DNA of 32,097 nt from Opitutus sp. GAS368. GTDB taxonomy: Bacteria > Verrucomicrobiota > Verrucomicrobiia > Opitutales > Opitutaceae. Both the position numbers and the translations under genes were made by a program. Location of the stretch: NCBI GenBank assembly GCA_945903465.1, contig CAMDOF010000081.1:1-32097 (forward strand), read 5' to 3'. Under the pieces are notes generated by a model that was not told the origin of the DNA, did no database searches, and was given only the letters and a program-made list of their open reading frames with translations. Below, piece after piece: positions 15,326 to 23,970 of this stretch. How positions within the stretch are numbered: the first letter of the stretch is position 1; each line of letters begins with the position of its first letter.

Positions 15326-18307
15326 TCAGCGCGCCGGAGGCGGATCGCTTTTCAGGAAGGCGATCACGCCGGTTAATTCTTCTTTCGACATAGCCTGCTC
15401 GAGCCCGTCGGGCATGAGCGAAAGGCCGGAGGCGGTGAAGGTCATGATATTTTTGCGGAGGATACTTTCCTCGCTGCCGGCGGCGGTGCGGAGGGTGACG
15501 CTGTGGTCGGTTTCACCGGTGAGCCAGCCAGAGACGTTGCGGCCGTCGTTGGTGGCGACGGTGATGGTTTGGTAGGCGGGGGCGACCTCGTAGTTGGGAA
15601 CCAAGATGTGGAGCAGCAAGGCGTCGGCCGGTTGATGGCGGACTCCGGTGAGATCGGGGCCGACTTGGCCGCCCTTGCCGAGGTGGGTGTGGCAGGCGGA
15701 GCAGACGCGAGTGAACGTGGCCTCGCCGAGGGCGACGTCGCCGGGGGTGGCGAGGAGTGACCGGTGTGCCTGGTAAACTTTCATGCGGTCGCCGGACTCG
15801 AGTTCTTTGAAAAGTTTCTCGGCGGTGGCGCGAATCTCGGGGTCGGCGTGTTTTTGGAGCTGGGTGCGTTTAATTGAGGAAATTTCAGGGGCCTTGATGA
15901 TGCCGGCGCGGATGCCCTCGAAAAGAATTTCGATCATTTTCGGTTTTGCGGTAATGGCGGCAATGACGGCTTCGCGAACTTGGGCGCTATAGCGCGACCA
16001 GTTTTGCTCACGAGTTAGCAGCATCGCACCGCGGATGTCGCCCAGTCGGTCGAGGGCGCGAACGGCGGCGAGTTGCACATCGGCGGGCTGGCGAGCGTCA
16101 AGGAGGGTGGCTAAGACCGGGCTGCTCCTTTCAAAGCCCATATAGGCGAGCAAGGCGATGGCGCTGAGTCGTGGTCGTTTTGCGAGGTCGGTCTGGTTGG
16201 CGGCGGCCTCAGCTGAGCGAAATAGTTGGGCGACCGCGATCGGCTCAAAGGTGGCCAAGATCGCTTCGGCCGATTTTGCCTTGAACTCCGAGCGACTGCG
16301 AAGGCCTTCCACGAGTCCGACCACGGCAGGCGCTTGGACGGATGCGATGGCCCCGGGCTGGGCCATGGCGGAGAAAAAATCGCGGCACCCTTCGAGCGTG
16401 GCGCCGGTGCCGAAAATGCGTCCGAGCTCTTCGAGCATGGCCGAAAACGACTCGGTTTCTTGGGGACCGGCCGCGATGAAAGCGGCGAGAAAAGTTTGGA
16501 GACGGTTGCCGATGCCGCTGAGTACGGCAGTGCGCGTCCAGCGGTCGCCACCGTCCCGCGCCGCGATACGAGCGAGTGCGGTGACCGCTCGAGGGTCGGT
16601 GTTGGCGCCAAGGGCGAGGGCGACGGCGAACCGGACGTGTGGAGAAGGATCGTTGGCGGCGGCCAGGACGCCGTCGAGTAAGGGAGGCGCTTGGTCGAGG
16701 CGGGACGCTCCGAGGTTAATCGCTTGCTCGCGGACGTGAGCGTGAGCGTCGCGGAGGGCGGGGAGGAGAATCGCAAGGGTGAGTTGATGGCGCGCGTGCA
16801 GCGTCCAGAGAGCGGCGGCGCGGGTCTCGGGGAGCGGTGCGCGGACAGTGAGTTGCTCTAGGCCCGGGGTGGCGGCCTCGTCAGCCCGTTCGAGGAGTAA
16901 TCGGCGGGAGCGCTCCCGCCACCAGGAGTCTTTTGATTCTAGCCCGCGGAGGAGATCCTTGAGGCTGGTGCTGGCGGTGTCAGCGGCGAGCGCCGTGCGC
17001 GGGGCGTCGGCGCGGATAATTCGATAGATGCGGCCGGTGGTGTTGCGACCGCCCTCGAAATCGAGACTATCGCGAGTGCCTTCGGGTACGTATTGAGGAT
17101 GATCGATCTCGCGGCGGTTCATGTCGGCCACGTAGAGAGCGCCGTCCGGGCCGGTAGCGAGAAACACGGGGCGGAACCACGGGTTGGTGGAGGTTAGGAA
17201 TTCGCGGCTGGTGTAGGGCGGATCGGAGCGAAACGAAGCACCCTCGCCGCGGAGCACTTGGCGTTGCACGAGGTTTTGAGCCGGCTCGCAAATGAAGACG
17301 TTGCCGACGTGATCGGGACCGAGGGCGGTGCCGCCAAAAATGAGTGGAGAGCACGCTGAGGTAAACGAACCGGCGTGGGGCTTGCTCATCAGGACCGGCA
17401 TAAAATCGGCGGTGATAGAAGTCCGGCTGGTGGGAAACACGCGAGCGGCGGCTTCGACCTTGGAAACTTCTTGAGTGGTGTCGGTGCTGGCGAGGTGGGG
17501 GTTGCGGGAAAGGTGCCAAGGCTCGAGGACGACTTGCAGCACGGGATGGCGATTGGAGACGACGAAGCGATGGCCGAAAGAATCGAAGGTGAGCCCGAAT
17601 TGACCGCGGCCGCCGGTCCGTTCGTAAAAGAAGGTTTCGGGGTCGAAGCGACCGTCCGCAGGCGTGAAGCTCACGGCTTCGCGTTCGGGATGAGCGGGCG
17701 AGGTGACCTTGCCGTCGTTGAGCCCGCTCGCGACGTAGAATTTTCCATCCAGGCCGAGCGTGGGAAAGCTTACGCGCAACTGAGTCGTGCGAGAGGTGCC
17801 GAAGCCGGTGAGGACCACGCGGCGTTCATCGGCTACGTTGTCGCCATCGTTATCTTTAAGATAAATAATGTCGGGTGCGCAGGTGACGAAGACCCCGCCG
17901 CGCCAGAGCGTGATGCCGTTGGGATAGGTGAGACCAGAGGCGAATTCGGTGCGGCGGTCGAAGCGGCCGTCACCATCGGTGTCTTCCAGCAGAGCGATTC
18001 GGCCCTCGGGACTCGCGGCGGCGTCGGTTTCGTTTGAGTTGCTTTTTACCTTGCCGGGATAGCCACGATTCTCGACGACGTAGAGCCGACGGGGTCCGTC
18101 AAAGGTGAAGGCGACGGGGTCAACCACGAGGGGTTCGGCCGCGGCGATCTCGATGCGTAGGCCCGGTTCAAGTTGCATCGTTTTCAGCGCCTCCTCCGCG
18201 GAGATATAAGGCGCGCGAGTGGCGCCGCTCGCCCCCAACGCGGTGCCGGTAAGCAAGAGCAACGGGATAGCAACGAGTCGGGTAGGGGTGCGAGCAGTAG
18301 GTATCAT
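15326..18307 (-). CDS. PVC-type haem-binding CxxCH protein with HEAT repeats
   Basis: This 993-aa exported protein belongs to the large cytochrome c-like proteins abundant in Planctomycetes and Verrucomicrobia. A signal peptide ends near residue 27. Residues about 35-430 form a beta-propeller-like dehydrogenase domain (EPLVVDPVAFTFDGPRRLYVVE at the start, TGPDGALYVADMNR near the end). Residues about 450-830 are helical HEAT-type repeats. The C-terminal domain, from about residue 850, contains one c-type haem motif (CSACH, near residue 869) followed by GQVGPDLTGV, then the conserved VSGWLTGE and a closing SLMPDGLEQAMSKEEL with the likely methionine ligand. It probably passes electrons from periplasmic sugar or alcohol oxidation. 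The substrate is unknown. It diverges from the DUF1080 gene. Confidence 0.92.
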   Translation of the reverse strand: MIPTARTPTRLVAIPLLLLTGTALGASGATRAPYISAEEALKTMQLEPGLRIEIAAAEPLVVDPVAFTFDGPRRLYVVENRGYPGKVKSNSNETDAAASPEGRIALLEDTDGDGRFDRRTEFASGLTYPNGITLWRGGVFVTCAPDIIYLKDNDGDNVADERRVVLTGFGTSRTTQLRVSFPTLGLDGKFYVASGLNDGKVTSPAHPEREAVSFTPADGRFDPETFFYERTGGRGQFGLTFDSFGHRFVVSNRHPVLQVVLEPWHLSRNPHLASTDTTQEVSKVEAAARVFPTSRTSITADFMPVLMSKPHAGSFTSACSPLIFGGTALGPDHVGNVFICEPAQNLVQRQVLRGEGASFRSDPPYTSREFLTSTNPWFRPVFLATGPDGALYVADMNRREIDHPQYVPEGTRDSLDFEGGRNTTGRIYRIIRADAPRTALAADTASTSLKDLLRGLESKDSWWRERSRRLLLERADEAATPGLEQLTVRAPLPETRAAALWTLHARHQLTLAILLPALRDAHAHVREQAINLGASRLDQAPPLLDGVLAAANDPSPHVRFAVALALGANTDPRAVTALARIAARDGGDRWTRTAVLSGIGNRLQTFLAAFIAAGPQETESFSAMLEELGRIFGTGATLEGCRDFFSAMAQPGAIASVQAPAVVGLVEGLRSRSEFKAKSAEAILATFEPIAVAQLFRSAEAAANQTDLAKRPRLSAIALLAYMGFERSSPVLATLLDARQPADVQLAAVRALDRLGDIRGAMLLTREQNWSRYSAQVREAVIAAITAKPKMIEILFEGIRAGIIKAPEISSIKRTQLQKHADPEIRATAEKLFKELESGDRMKVYQAHRSLLATPGDVALGEATFTRVCSACHTHLGKGGQVGPDLTGVRHQPADALLLHILVPNYEVAPAYQTITVATNDGRNVSGWLTGETDHSVTLRTAAGSEESILRKNIMTFTASGLSLMPDGLEQAMSKEELTGVIAFLKSDPPPAR

Positions 18308-18589
18308 AGCGGGTCCAAGGACAATGAGATGATTTCGTGAGAGCTCAAGTTTTGTGCAGACGATCGCTCACGCCGCACAGGGTATCGCTCAAGCGAGAGG
18401 GTGAACGCGGGGCGCTCCTTCGGCTCTGCCCGGCGCGGGCCTGATGGCGCTCAGTTGAGCTGGAGTCGTGACCGTGGCTAACTCTGGAGGCGGGCGTGCC
18501 ATCTGTTCGGGCGCTTAACTTCCGGAAAGTTGCGAAGATATATTTCCGTTGTGCTCTGGCTCCCGCGGTTTTCGATGCTGGGCTCCCCT

Positions 18590-19396
18590 ATGAAAATAAA
18601 ACTCCTCGTTCTCTCCGCTTTCCTTACCGCGTCCGCCGCGTTGGCTGCCGACGACAAAGGCCCTTGGCCGCTGGGTTATGCGGATACACCGCTGATCCCT
18701 GGCACGTCGTGGAAGGTGCATGATATTACCCGCCCGGCCCCGCCAGTGGTGGCGCCAGGCGCGCACTTGGGCGAAGCCCCGGCTGACGCGATCGTGATTT
18801 TCAATGGCAAGGACAGCACGCAGTTGCTCACCAGACAGAAAGATAATCCGCAAGCGATGCCCTGCCCTTGGGCGATTGAGAATGGTGAGTTGGTGGTGAA
18901 GGGTGGCGATTGCTGGTCGAAGTTGGAGTTCGCGAGCTGTCAATTGCACCTCGAGTGGAAAAGTCATCCGACGAATCAGCTGGGGAACTCTCAAAAGAAA
19001 GGAAATGCCGGCGTCTTTTTCATGGATCGTTACGAGAGCCAAATGCTCGATTGTGATAATAATCCGACCTATGCGGATGGGATGACGGGGAGTGTTTATG
19101 GGCAAACCCCGCCGCTGGTGAATGCGATGCGCAAAGCGGGCGAGTGGCAGGTTTATGACATCGTGTTCACGGCGCCCAAATTGCAGGGCGGCAAGGTGGT
19201 GGAGCCGGCGCGGATCACGACCTTCGTCAACGGCGTCTGTGTACAAAATGGCACCGTCATCATGGGGCCGACGATGCACAAGAAGGCCACGGATTATAGC
19301 GGCACGTTTCCAGCCAAGGCTCCGTTGCGTTTTCAAGATCACAAGAACGAGCCGCCGATTCGCCTCCGTAACATCTGGGTCCGGCCATTACCTTGA
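18590..19396 (+). CDS. Exported DUF1080 protein (3-keto-disaccharide hydrolase family)
   Basis: The ATG at 18590 starts a clear signal peptide (KLLVLSAFLTASAALA, cleavage about residue 19); a longer frame to 18530 adds 20 residues that hide it. The 268-aa product matches DUF1080, a concanavalin-like fold found in many Verrucomicrobia and Planctomycetes. Family landmarks are AIVIFNGKDSTQ, WAIENGELVVKGGD, FASCQLHLEWKS, GNAGVFFMDRYESQMLD, GSVYGQTPPLVNAMRKAGEWQ and the closing PIRLRNIWVRPL. Some family members hydrolyse 3-keto-glycosides made by periplasmic oxidation. The neighbouring oxidoreductases fit such a role, but the substrate here is inferred. It diverges from the PVC cytochrome gene. 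Confidence 0.9.
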   Translation: MKIKLLVLSAFLTASAALAADDKGPWPLGYADTPLIPGTSWKVHDITRPAPPVVAPGAHLGEAPADAIVIFNGKDSTQLLTRQKDNPQAMPCPWAIENGELVVKGGDCWSKLEFASCQLHLEWKSHPTNQLGNSQKKGNAGVFFMDRYESQMLDCDNNPTYADGMTGSVYGQTPPLVNAMRKAGEWQVYDIVFTAPKLQGGKVVEPARITTFVNGVCVQNGTVIMGPTMHKKATDYSGTFPAKAPLRFQDHKNEPPIRLRNIWVRPLP

Positions 19397-19459
19397 GCCC
19401 CTGCGGTTGGGCGCGCTCGCCCGCCCGCGGCGCTTCCCCGCTTTCAGGCCCTGGCAGCC

Positions 19460-19566
19460 TGTCGGACTTAGAAAAAAAAGGCCGCTGGAAGCGATGATTT
19501 GCGAGTTTGCGTTAATAAAATGTCGAATATTGAGCTATAAACGCCTCCAAGCGGCTAAGTCCGACA
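19460..19566. repeat. 107-bp palindromic REP/MITE-like element
   Basis: The outer arms TGTCGGACTTAG (19460-19471) and CTAAGTCCGACA (19555-19566) are perfect 12-base inverted copies. Inside them GCCGCTGGAAGCG (19481-19493) pairs with CGCCTCCAAGCGGC (19542-19555) with one gap and one mismatch. An A8 run (19472-19479) interrupts the left arm. The centre is AT-richer than the neighbourhood. The shape and intergenic position fit a REP doublet or a small non-autonomous element. A RAYT-like start codon region lies about 40 bases away. Confidence 0.7.
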
Positions 19567-19604
19567 GACACCTCGCCGCCGCGGTGAGGTGGTGGCTTCC
19601 GACT

Positions 19605-19673
19605 TTAGCCGATCGCCGGATGTTCGTAGGTGGCGGCGTGCTGCCCGGTGGCCTTGATCCGTGGACGCGCCAT
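19605..19673 (-). pseudogene. N-terminal remnant of a REP-associated transposase (RAYT-like)
   Basis: From the ATG at 19673 the minus strand reads MARPRIKATGQHAATY and stops six codons later. This resembles the N terminus I associate with Y1-type REP-associated transposases in this bacterial group, where a His-Cys-x-Ser-Arg stretch should follow directly after the tyrosine. Nothing downstream in any frame resembles the HUH core. It looks like the 5' stub of a deleted transposase gene beside its palindromic repeat. The match is only about 16 residues, so the identification is tentative. Confidence 0.4.
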
Positions 19674-19978
19674 ACGCGTCACCTTGTACGAGCGGGACGC
19701 GACTAAAATATACTCATGCAGACAGAAAATCTCGCGCGCGCTCGGGCGGTCGGCCGGACCGTTTTTCACCGACTCGAGGGCCCAGACTGCGCGGCGCTTC
19801 TTCGCCCCGAGGATCATCGGGTGGCCGGCGAAGAGGCGGCGATGGGCGCGCCGCTTGACCACTCTGGACTTTCGGTGGCGTCCGCTGATTCGTGAGCTCG
19901 ACGCTCGGCCCGCCGACGTGTTGTCTCTCGGGAGACCGTTAGGAAAAAATCCCGCGTCAACCCTGTTTATCCATTTCT

Positions 19979-22195
19979 ATGCTGGGCGATCTTATGACTA
20001 TTTTCTCATTAATTTTCTGGAGCCGAGCGTCTGCCCTTGGCCATTTTTTGGGTTGGCTCATCGTGGGTCTAGTCGGGGTCGCGCGAGCGGCTGAAGCGCC
20101 GGTGGAAGATGCGACCGCGCGGGCCGCGTTGCCGGAGTTTAAAACCATCCCCGCGGCGACGGCGGCGGAGTTAACGCCGGAGATCCCGGTGCCGATGGCG
20201 CCGATGGCGCGTTGGACTCGCTCGCAGGGAGACAATGGCGCCCGTCGTTATTCCACGCTGCGGCAGATTACGCGGGAAAATGTCCGTGACCTCGAGGTGG
20301 CGTGGACGTATCGATCGGGCGATGGTGCCGCCAACATTCAATGCACGCCCATTGTTGTCGACGGTTTGTTGTATGCCCCAACGCCTGGGCGGGCCATGGT
20401 GGCGATTGATGCGGCGACCGGAGTAGAGCGCTGGCGGAAACAACTGGAGCCGTCGCGACCAGCGCGTACTCAAGATGCGCCGGCGCGTCGCGGGCTCGTT
20501 TACTGGCCGGGTGATCGCGAAAATACGGCGCGCCTGCTTTTCGGGGCGGGTGATTGGATTTATGCGGTTGATCCCCTGTCGGGAAAATCTCTGCCGGAAT
20601 TTGGTGACGCGGGACGAACGCCGATTCCCACGGGAGCCACGGCGAGTGGCGCGGTTTTCGAGCATGTGTTTGTCACGACGGGCTTGTCCGGCGATGTGTA
20701 CGCGTATGATGTGCGCACTGGGCGTTCCCTCTGGCGGTTTCACTCCGTCTCGCGCGAGGCCGAGTTTGGCGCGGACACGTGGGATGGGCCGCAAGCTGGG
20801 GCTAATGGTTGGAGCGGCCTCTCGATTGATGACCAGCGCGGCATTGCTTTCATCGCTCTCGGTGCGCCGCGGCCTGATATGGTCGGCGTTGGTCGGTTGG
20901 GCGATAATTTGTTTAGCAACTGTGTGCTCGCGCTCGATGTCCGGACCGGTCGTCGGCTTTGGCATTTTCAAGATGTGCGCCACGACATCTGGGATCTCGA
21001 CGTTTGCGCGCCCCCGAATCTCGTCACGATCGTGCGCGAGGGCCGGCGGGTGGATGTCGTCACCTGCCTGGGTAAATCGGGTCATTTGTTTGTCTTGGAT
21101 CGGTTGACGGGTAAACCGATCTTTCCCGTGCGCTTACGGCGGGCGCCGACCTCGAAGCTACCGGGTGAGCAGACGGCCCCTTACCAACCGGACCCCGAGC
21201 TCCCCGAGCCGATCTCGCGGAGTGAGTTTAACCCCGCGGATATTACGGATCGTTCTCCCGAGGCGCGTGACTTTGTACTCAAGGTCGTGGCCCGTTCAAA
21301 TTACGGTTTTTTCGAGCCTTTTACGGAAGGCAAGCCCACGCTTTTTACGGGTTCGCGTGGTGGTGCGGAATGGTCCGGCGCGGCGGTGGATGTTCCTTCG
21401 GGCCGGCTCTATGTGACATCTAATCGTTGGGTCTCCAAAATCACGGTGATCGCCAATGACGAGCGCGAGCGCGATCCAAAGTTTCCTGCGTCGGCGGGGG
21501 AAAACATTTATACGGTCCACTGCGCGGCGTGTCATGGCCCCGGGCGCGCGGGGCTGGGGATTTCGCCTCCGTTGATTGGCGTCAAGGCGCGTTTAACCGC
21601 GGAGGCGGTTTCGGCGATAATTACCCAAGGGCGCGGTACCATGCCGCCTAATTTATTACTCAACGCGGTGGAAAAAAATGCGCTGATCGATTTTATCTTT
21701 CGTAAAAACCAACCGCCGGCGCGTGGGGCGGGGGCTGAATCGGCGGCGAGTGATCGGCCTAAATATGTTTTCGATGGGTTTCATTTTCTCGTCGATCACG
21801 AGGGCTACCCGGGTGTCAAGCCACCGTGGGGTCTGCTCAATTGCTACGACCTCAGCACGGGGCGGGCGCTCTGGCGCGTACCGCTGGGTGAACTGCCGGA
21901 GCTGACGCGCCAAGGCATGCCGATTACGGGTTCGCAAACGCTCGGCGGCGCTTCCGTCACGGCCGGCGGCTTGGTCTTTGTCGCCGGCACTGCGGATGAA
22001 AAATTGCGTGCGTTCGATGTGGATACAGGCGCGGAGTTGTGGGCGGCGCGGCTACCGTTTGCAGGAACGGCGGCGCCGGCAATTTACGAGGTGGCTGGCC
22101 GGCAGTTTGTCGTGATCACGGCGACCGGCGGCGGTCGCGTCGGTGGCGCCTCCGGCCCAGGAGACGCTTACGTCGCGTTCGCATTAAAAAAATGA
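19979..22195 (+). CDS. PQQ-dependent dehydrogenase with embedded cytochrome c domain
   Basis: The 738-aa protein is a periplasmic quinoprotein that should oxidise a sugar or alcohol with pyrroloquinoline quinone. An N-terminal hydrophobic stretch (LGWLIVGLVGVARAAEA) serves as signal peptide; starts at 19979 or 19994 are both possible. The beta-propeller begins with RWTRSQGDNGARRYSTLRQI and repeats blades such as AIDAATGVERWRK, YAYDVRTGRSLWRF, ALDVRTGRRLWHF and HDIWDLDVC. A c-type haem domain is inserted around residues 505-570, with C515-A-A-C-H519 and GTMPPN supplying the methionine. The last blades (GWGLLNCYDLSTGRALWRV-like and FDVDTGAELW) close the propeller. The substrate cannot be told. 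It converges on the M20 peptidase gene. Confidence 0.92.
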   Translation: MLGDLMTIFSLIFWSRASALGHFLGWLIVGLVGVARAAEAPVEDATARAALPEFKTIPAATAAELTPEIPVPMAPMARWTRSQGDNGARRYSTLRQITRENVRDLEVAWTYRSGDGAANIQCTPIVVDGLLYAPTPGRAMVAIDAATGVERWRKQLEPSRPARTQDAPARRGLVYWPGDRENTARLLFGAGDWIYAVDPLSGKSLPEFGDAGRTPIPTGATASGAVFEHVFVTTGLSGDVYAYDVRTGRSLWRFHSVSREAEFGADTWDGPQAGANGWSGLSIDDQRGIAFIALGAPRPDMVGVGRLGDNLFSNCVLALDVRTGRRLWHFQDVRHDIWDLDVCAPPNLVTIVREGRRVDVVTCLGKSGHLFVLDRLTGKPIFPVRLRRAPTSKLPGEQTAPYQPDPELPEPISRSEFNPADITDRSPEARDFVLKVVARSNYGFFEPFTEGKPTLFTGSRGGAEWSGAAVDVPSGRLYVTSNRWVSKITVIANDERERDPKFPASAGENIYTVHCAACHGPGRAGLGISPPLIGVKARLTAEAVSAIITQGRGTMPPNLLLNAVEKNALIDFIFRKNQPPARGAGAESAASDRPKYVFDGFHFLVDHEGYPGVKPPWGLLNCYDLSTGRALWRVPLGELPELTRQGMPITGSQTLGGASVTAGGLVFVAGTADEKLRAFDVDTGAELWAARLPFAGTAAPAIYEVAGRQFVVITATGGGRVGGASGPGDAYVAFALKK

Positions 22196-22318
22196 GCGGG
22201 CATTTTGCGAGTAGGAGGCTCCTCGATGAGTTGGCGTCGAGGCACCCCCGCCTTGGCTTCAGCCGGACCGAGATCGTGAACTGCCCGCGCGAGAGGGTGC
22301 GAACGCCCCCGCCGCTTT

Positions 22319-23755
22319 TTATGATTTCTCGCCGGCGAGGGTCAGGACGACGTCCCACTTAAAGTGGATAAACCGGTGGAGCGCTTCCTCCAAAATTCGC
22401 TCCTGATCGCTGTGCGCGCCGAAACCCATCGCCGCGTCTTCGGCGTCGATCATCGGGCCGATCCCGAAGCATTGCACCCCGACGGCGCGTAAAAATGCCA
22501 TGTCGGTCGCGCCGGTGCTCATGGTGGGCAGGGTGATCACGCCGTAGTGCCGCTTGATCGCCGACTCGATTACTTCGAAGGCTTCGGTATGAAGGCTGGA
22601 CGGTGGGGCCCCTGGGCGAGTGTGACCGGGGGCGCGCTCTACGTCGACGGCGGGGTCGTTGATGATCCGGCGGAGTTGCTCGATGAAGCGGTCCATGTCC
22701 TCGTCGGGTAGTGAGCGCACATCGAGAGTGGCTTCAGCTTCTGAGGGGATGACATTTACACGGTAACCGGCCGCCATCATATTGGGAGATACGGAGGTGC
22801 GGAGGGTCGAGTAGTAGCGGGGTTGTTTTTCCGCGAGAAATTCTTGAGCGGAGCCGGATTCGTCGCCTTTGAGAATGGCGCGATAGCGAGCGGCCTCGTC
22901 GGCCGGGCTGATGGTGGCGAGCCGTTCGAAAAATGCGCGGGTCGTTTCGTTGAGCCGGAGGGGTGTTTGCCAGTCCGCGACATTCGCGATGGCGCGGGCA
23001 AGGTGGACGACCGCGTTGGAGCGAAGAGGGACCGAGCCGTGACCAGCGACGCCGCGTGCGACGAGCCGGAGGCGGTTCGGAATTTTTTCCGTGGTCTGAA
23101 CGCTACCATATTGGATTTGGCCGCTGCGGCGCACCACACTACCACCCTCAGCGAGACAGAACTCAGCGTTAATTTCCGCCAAATGTTCGCGCACCATAAA
23201 TTCAATGCCGAAGGTCACGTTGCCTTCCTCGCCGGCTTCTGCCAGAAAAATGACGTCGCGGTCCAGTGGCACGCGGCTCCGCTTCAGCAGGAGCATGGTC
23301 ATCAAGGCGGCCGTCACGTTATCTTTGTCGTCGAGCGTACCGCGCCCATAAATATGTCCGCCCTCGCGGGTCGCGGAAAAAGGAGGATGGCGCCATTTTT
23401 TTTCATCCACGTTGACGACATCGGTGTGGCCCATGATCAGCAGCGGACGTTTGCGACCGTTGCCTCGCAGCCGTGCGACCAGATTTGGTCGCTGGGGATC
23501 GATCGAGAAAATTTTAACCTCGATACCTTCTGCAGTAAGAACCCCTCGAAGATAGTCGACGACGGGCAATTCGCGGCCTGGAGGGTCACTGGTATCGAGG
23601 CGGACGAGCGCTTGAAAGTGGCGTAACGACTCCGCGTCGACCGCGGCCCAATCAATCGGCGCAGTTGGCCGGTCGGCGGCGCGCAGAGTCTCCGTGAGGC
23701 TGGGACCGAGCAGGCCGAGGATTAAGTGCAGGGTAGTGAGTAGTGGTAGGCGCAT
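22319..23755 (-). CDS. Exported M20-family metallopeptidase
   Basis: The 478-aa protein is an M20/M25/M40 peptidase with a probable signal peptide (LLTTLHLILGLLGPSLTETLRAA). Catalytic motifs are in order: LLIMGHTDVV (H110 zinc ligand, D112), YGRGTLDDKDNV (bridging D142), LAEAGEEGN (E176 general base, E177 ligand) and AEGG for the next zinc ligand. A dimerisation domain lies around residues 215-370 (GVAGHGSVP, NVIPSEAEATLDVRSLPDED). The final ligand is in GFGAHSDQERI. Family members cleave dipeptides or deacylate amino acids; the sequence does not decide which. Its start faces the end of the TIM-barrel gene, 215 bases away on the same strand. Confidence 0.92.
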   Translation of the reverse strand: MRLPLLTTLHLILGLLGPSLTETLRAADRPTAPIDWAAVDAESLRHFQALVRLDTSDPPGRELPVVDYLRGVLTAEGIEVKIFSIDPQRPNLVARLRGNGRKRPLLIMGHTDVVNVDEKKWRHPPFSATREGGHIYGRGTLDDKDNVTAALMTMLLLKRSRVPLDRDVIFLAEAGEEGNVTFGIEFMVREHLAEINAEFCLAEGGSVVRRSGQIQYGSVQTTEKIPNRLRLVARGVAGHGSVPLRSNAVVHLARAIANVADWQTPLRLNETTRAFFERLATISPADEAARYRAILKGDESGSAQEFLAEKQPRYYSTLRTSVSPNMMAAGYRVNVIPSEAEATLDVRSLPDEDMDRFIEQLRRIINDPAVDVERAPGHTRPGAPPSSLHTEAFEVIESAIKRHYGVITLPTMSTGATDMAFLRAVGVQCFGIGPMIDAEDAAMGFGAHSDQERILEEALHRFIHFKWDVVLTLAGEKS

Positions 23756-23970
23756 AGGGGTCGGGTGAGGCGTGCAGATTGCATTTGTCGGTCGCGGCGA
23801 ATCCGCTCTTCAGCAAATCACGCGGCGAAAATTATTTGAGAGGAAACCTCCGGGTTAAGTGGCGAGTCAACCAGGGTCTGGTACCCGAAAGGGCAGGGGC
23901 GGGCGCTCGCCTTAGGAAATGGCGGTGAGGCCCAATCCCCACCGTAGGTCGAGCCGCGGGCGGGCGCGTT

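Larger units (their letters stand above)
19397..19978. other. Gene-free stretch with palindromic repeat and transposase remnant
   Basis: These 582 bases separate the DUF1080 and PQQ dehydrogenase genes. They hold the 107-bp palindromic element (19460-19566) and a RAYT-like fragment (19605-19673), both listed separately. The rest shows short open frames on both strands with no recognised family. The last 100 bases should contain the promoter of the PQQ dehydrogenase gene. Confidence 0.6.

Noticed and set aside
17375..18037. 220-codon plus-strand open frame
   Set aside because: It is antisense to the PVC cytochrome gene, which has a full set of domains.
19716..19895. Short plus-strand frame beginning at an ATG at 19716
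   Set aside because: It has fewer than 60 codons, no ribosome-binding site, no known domain, and lies in a region with repeat remnants.
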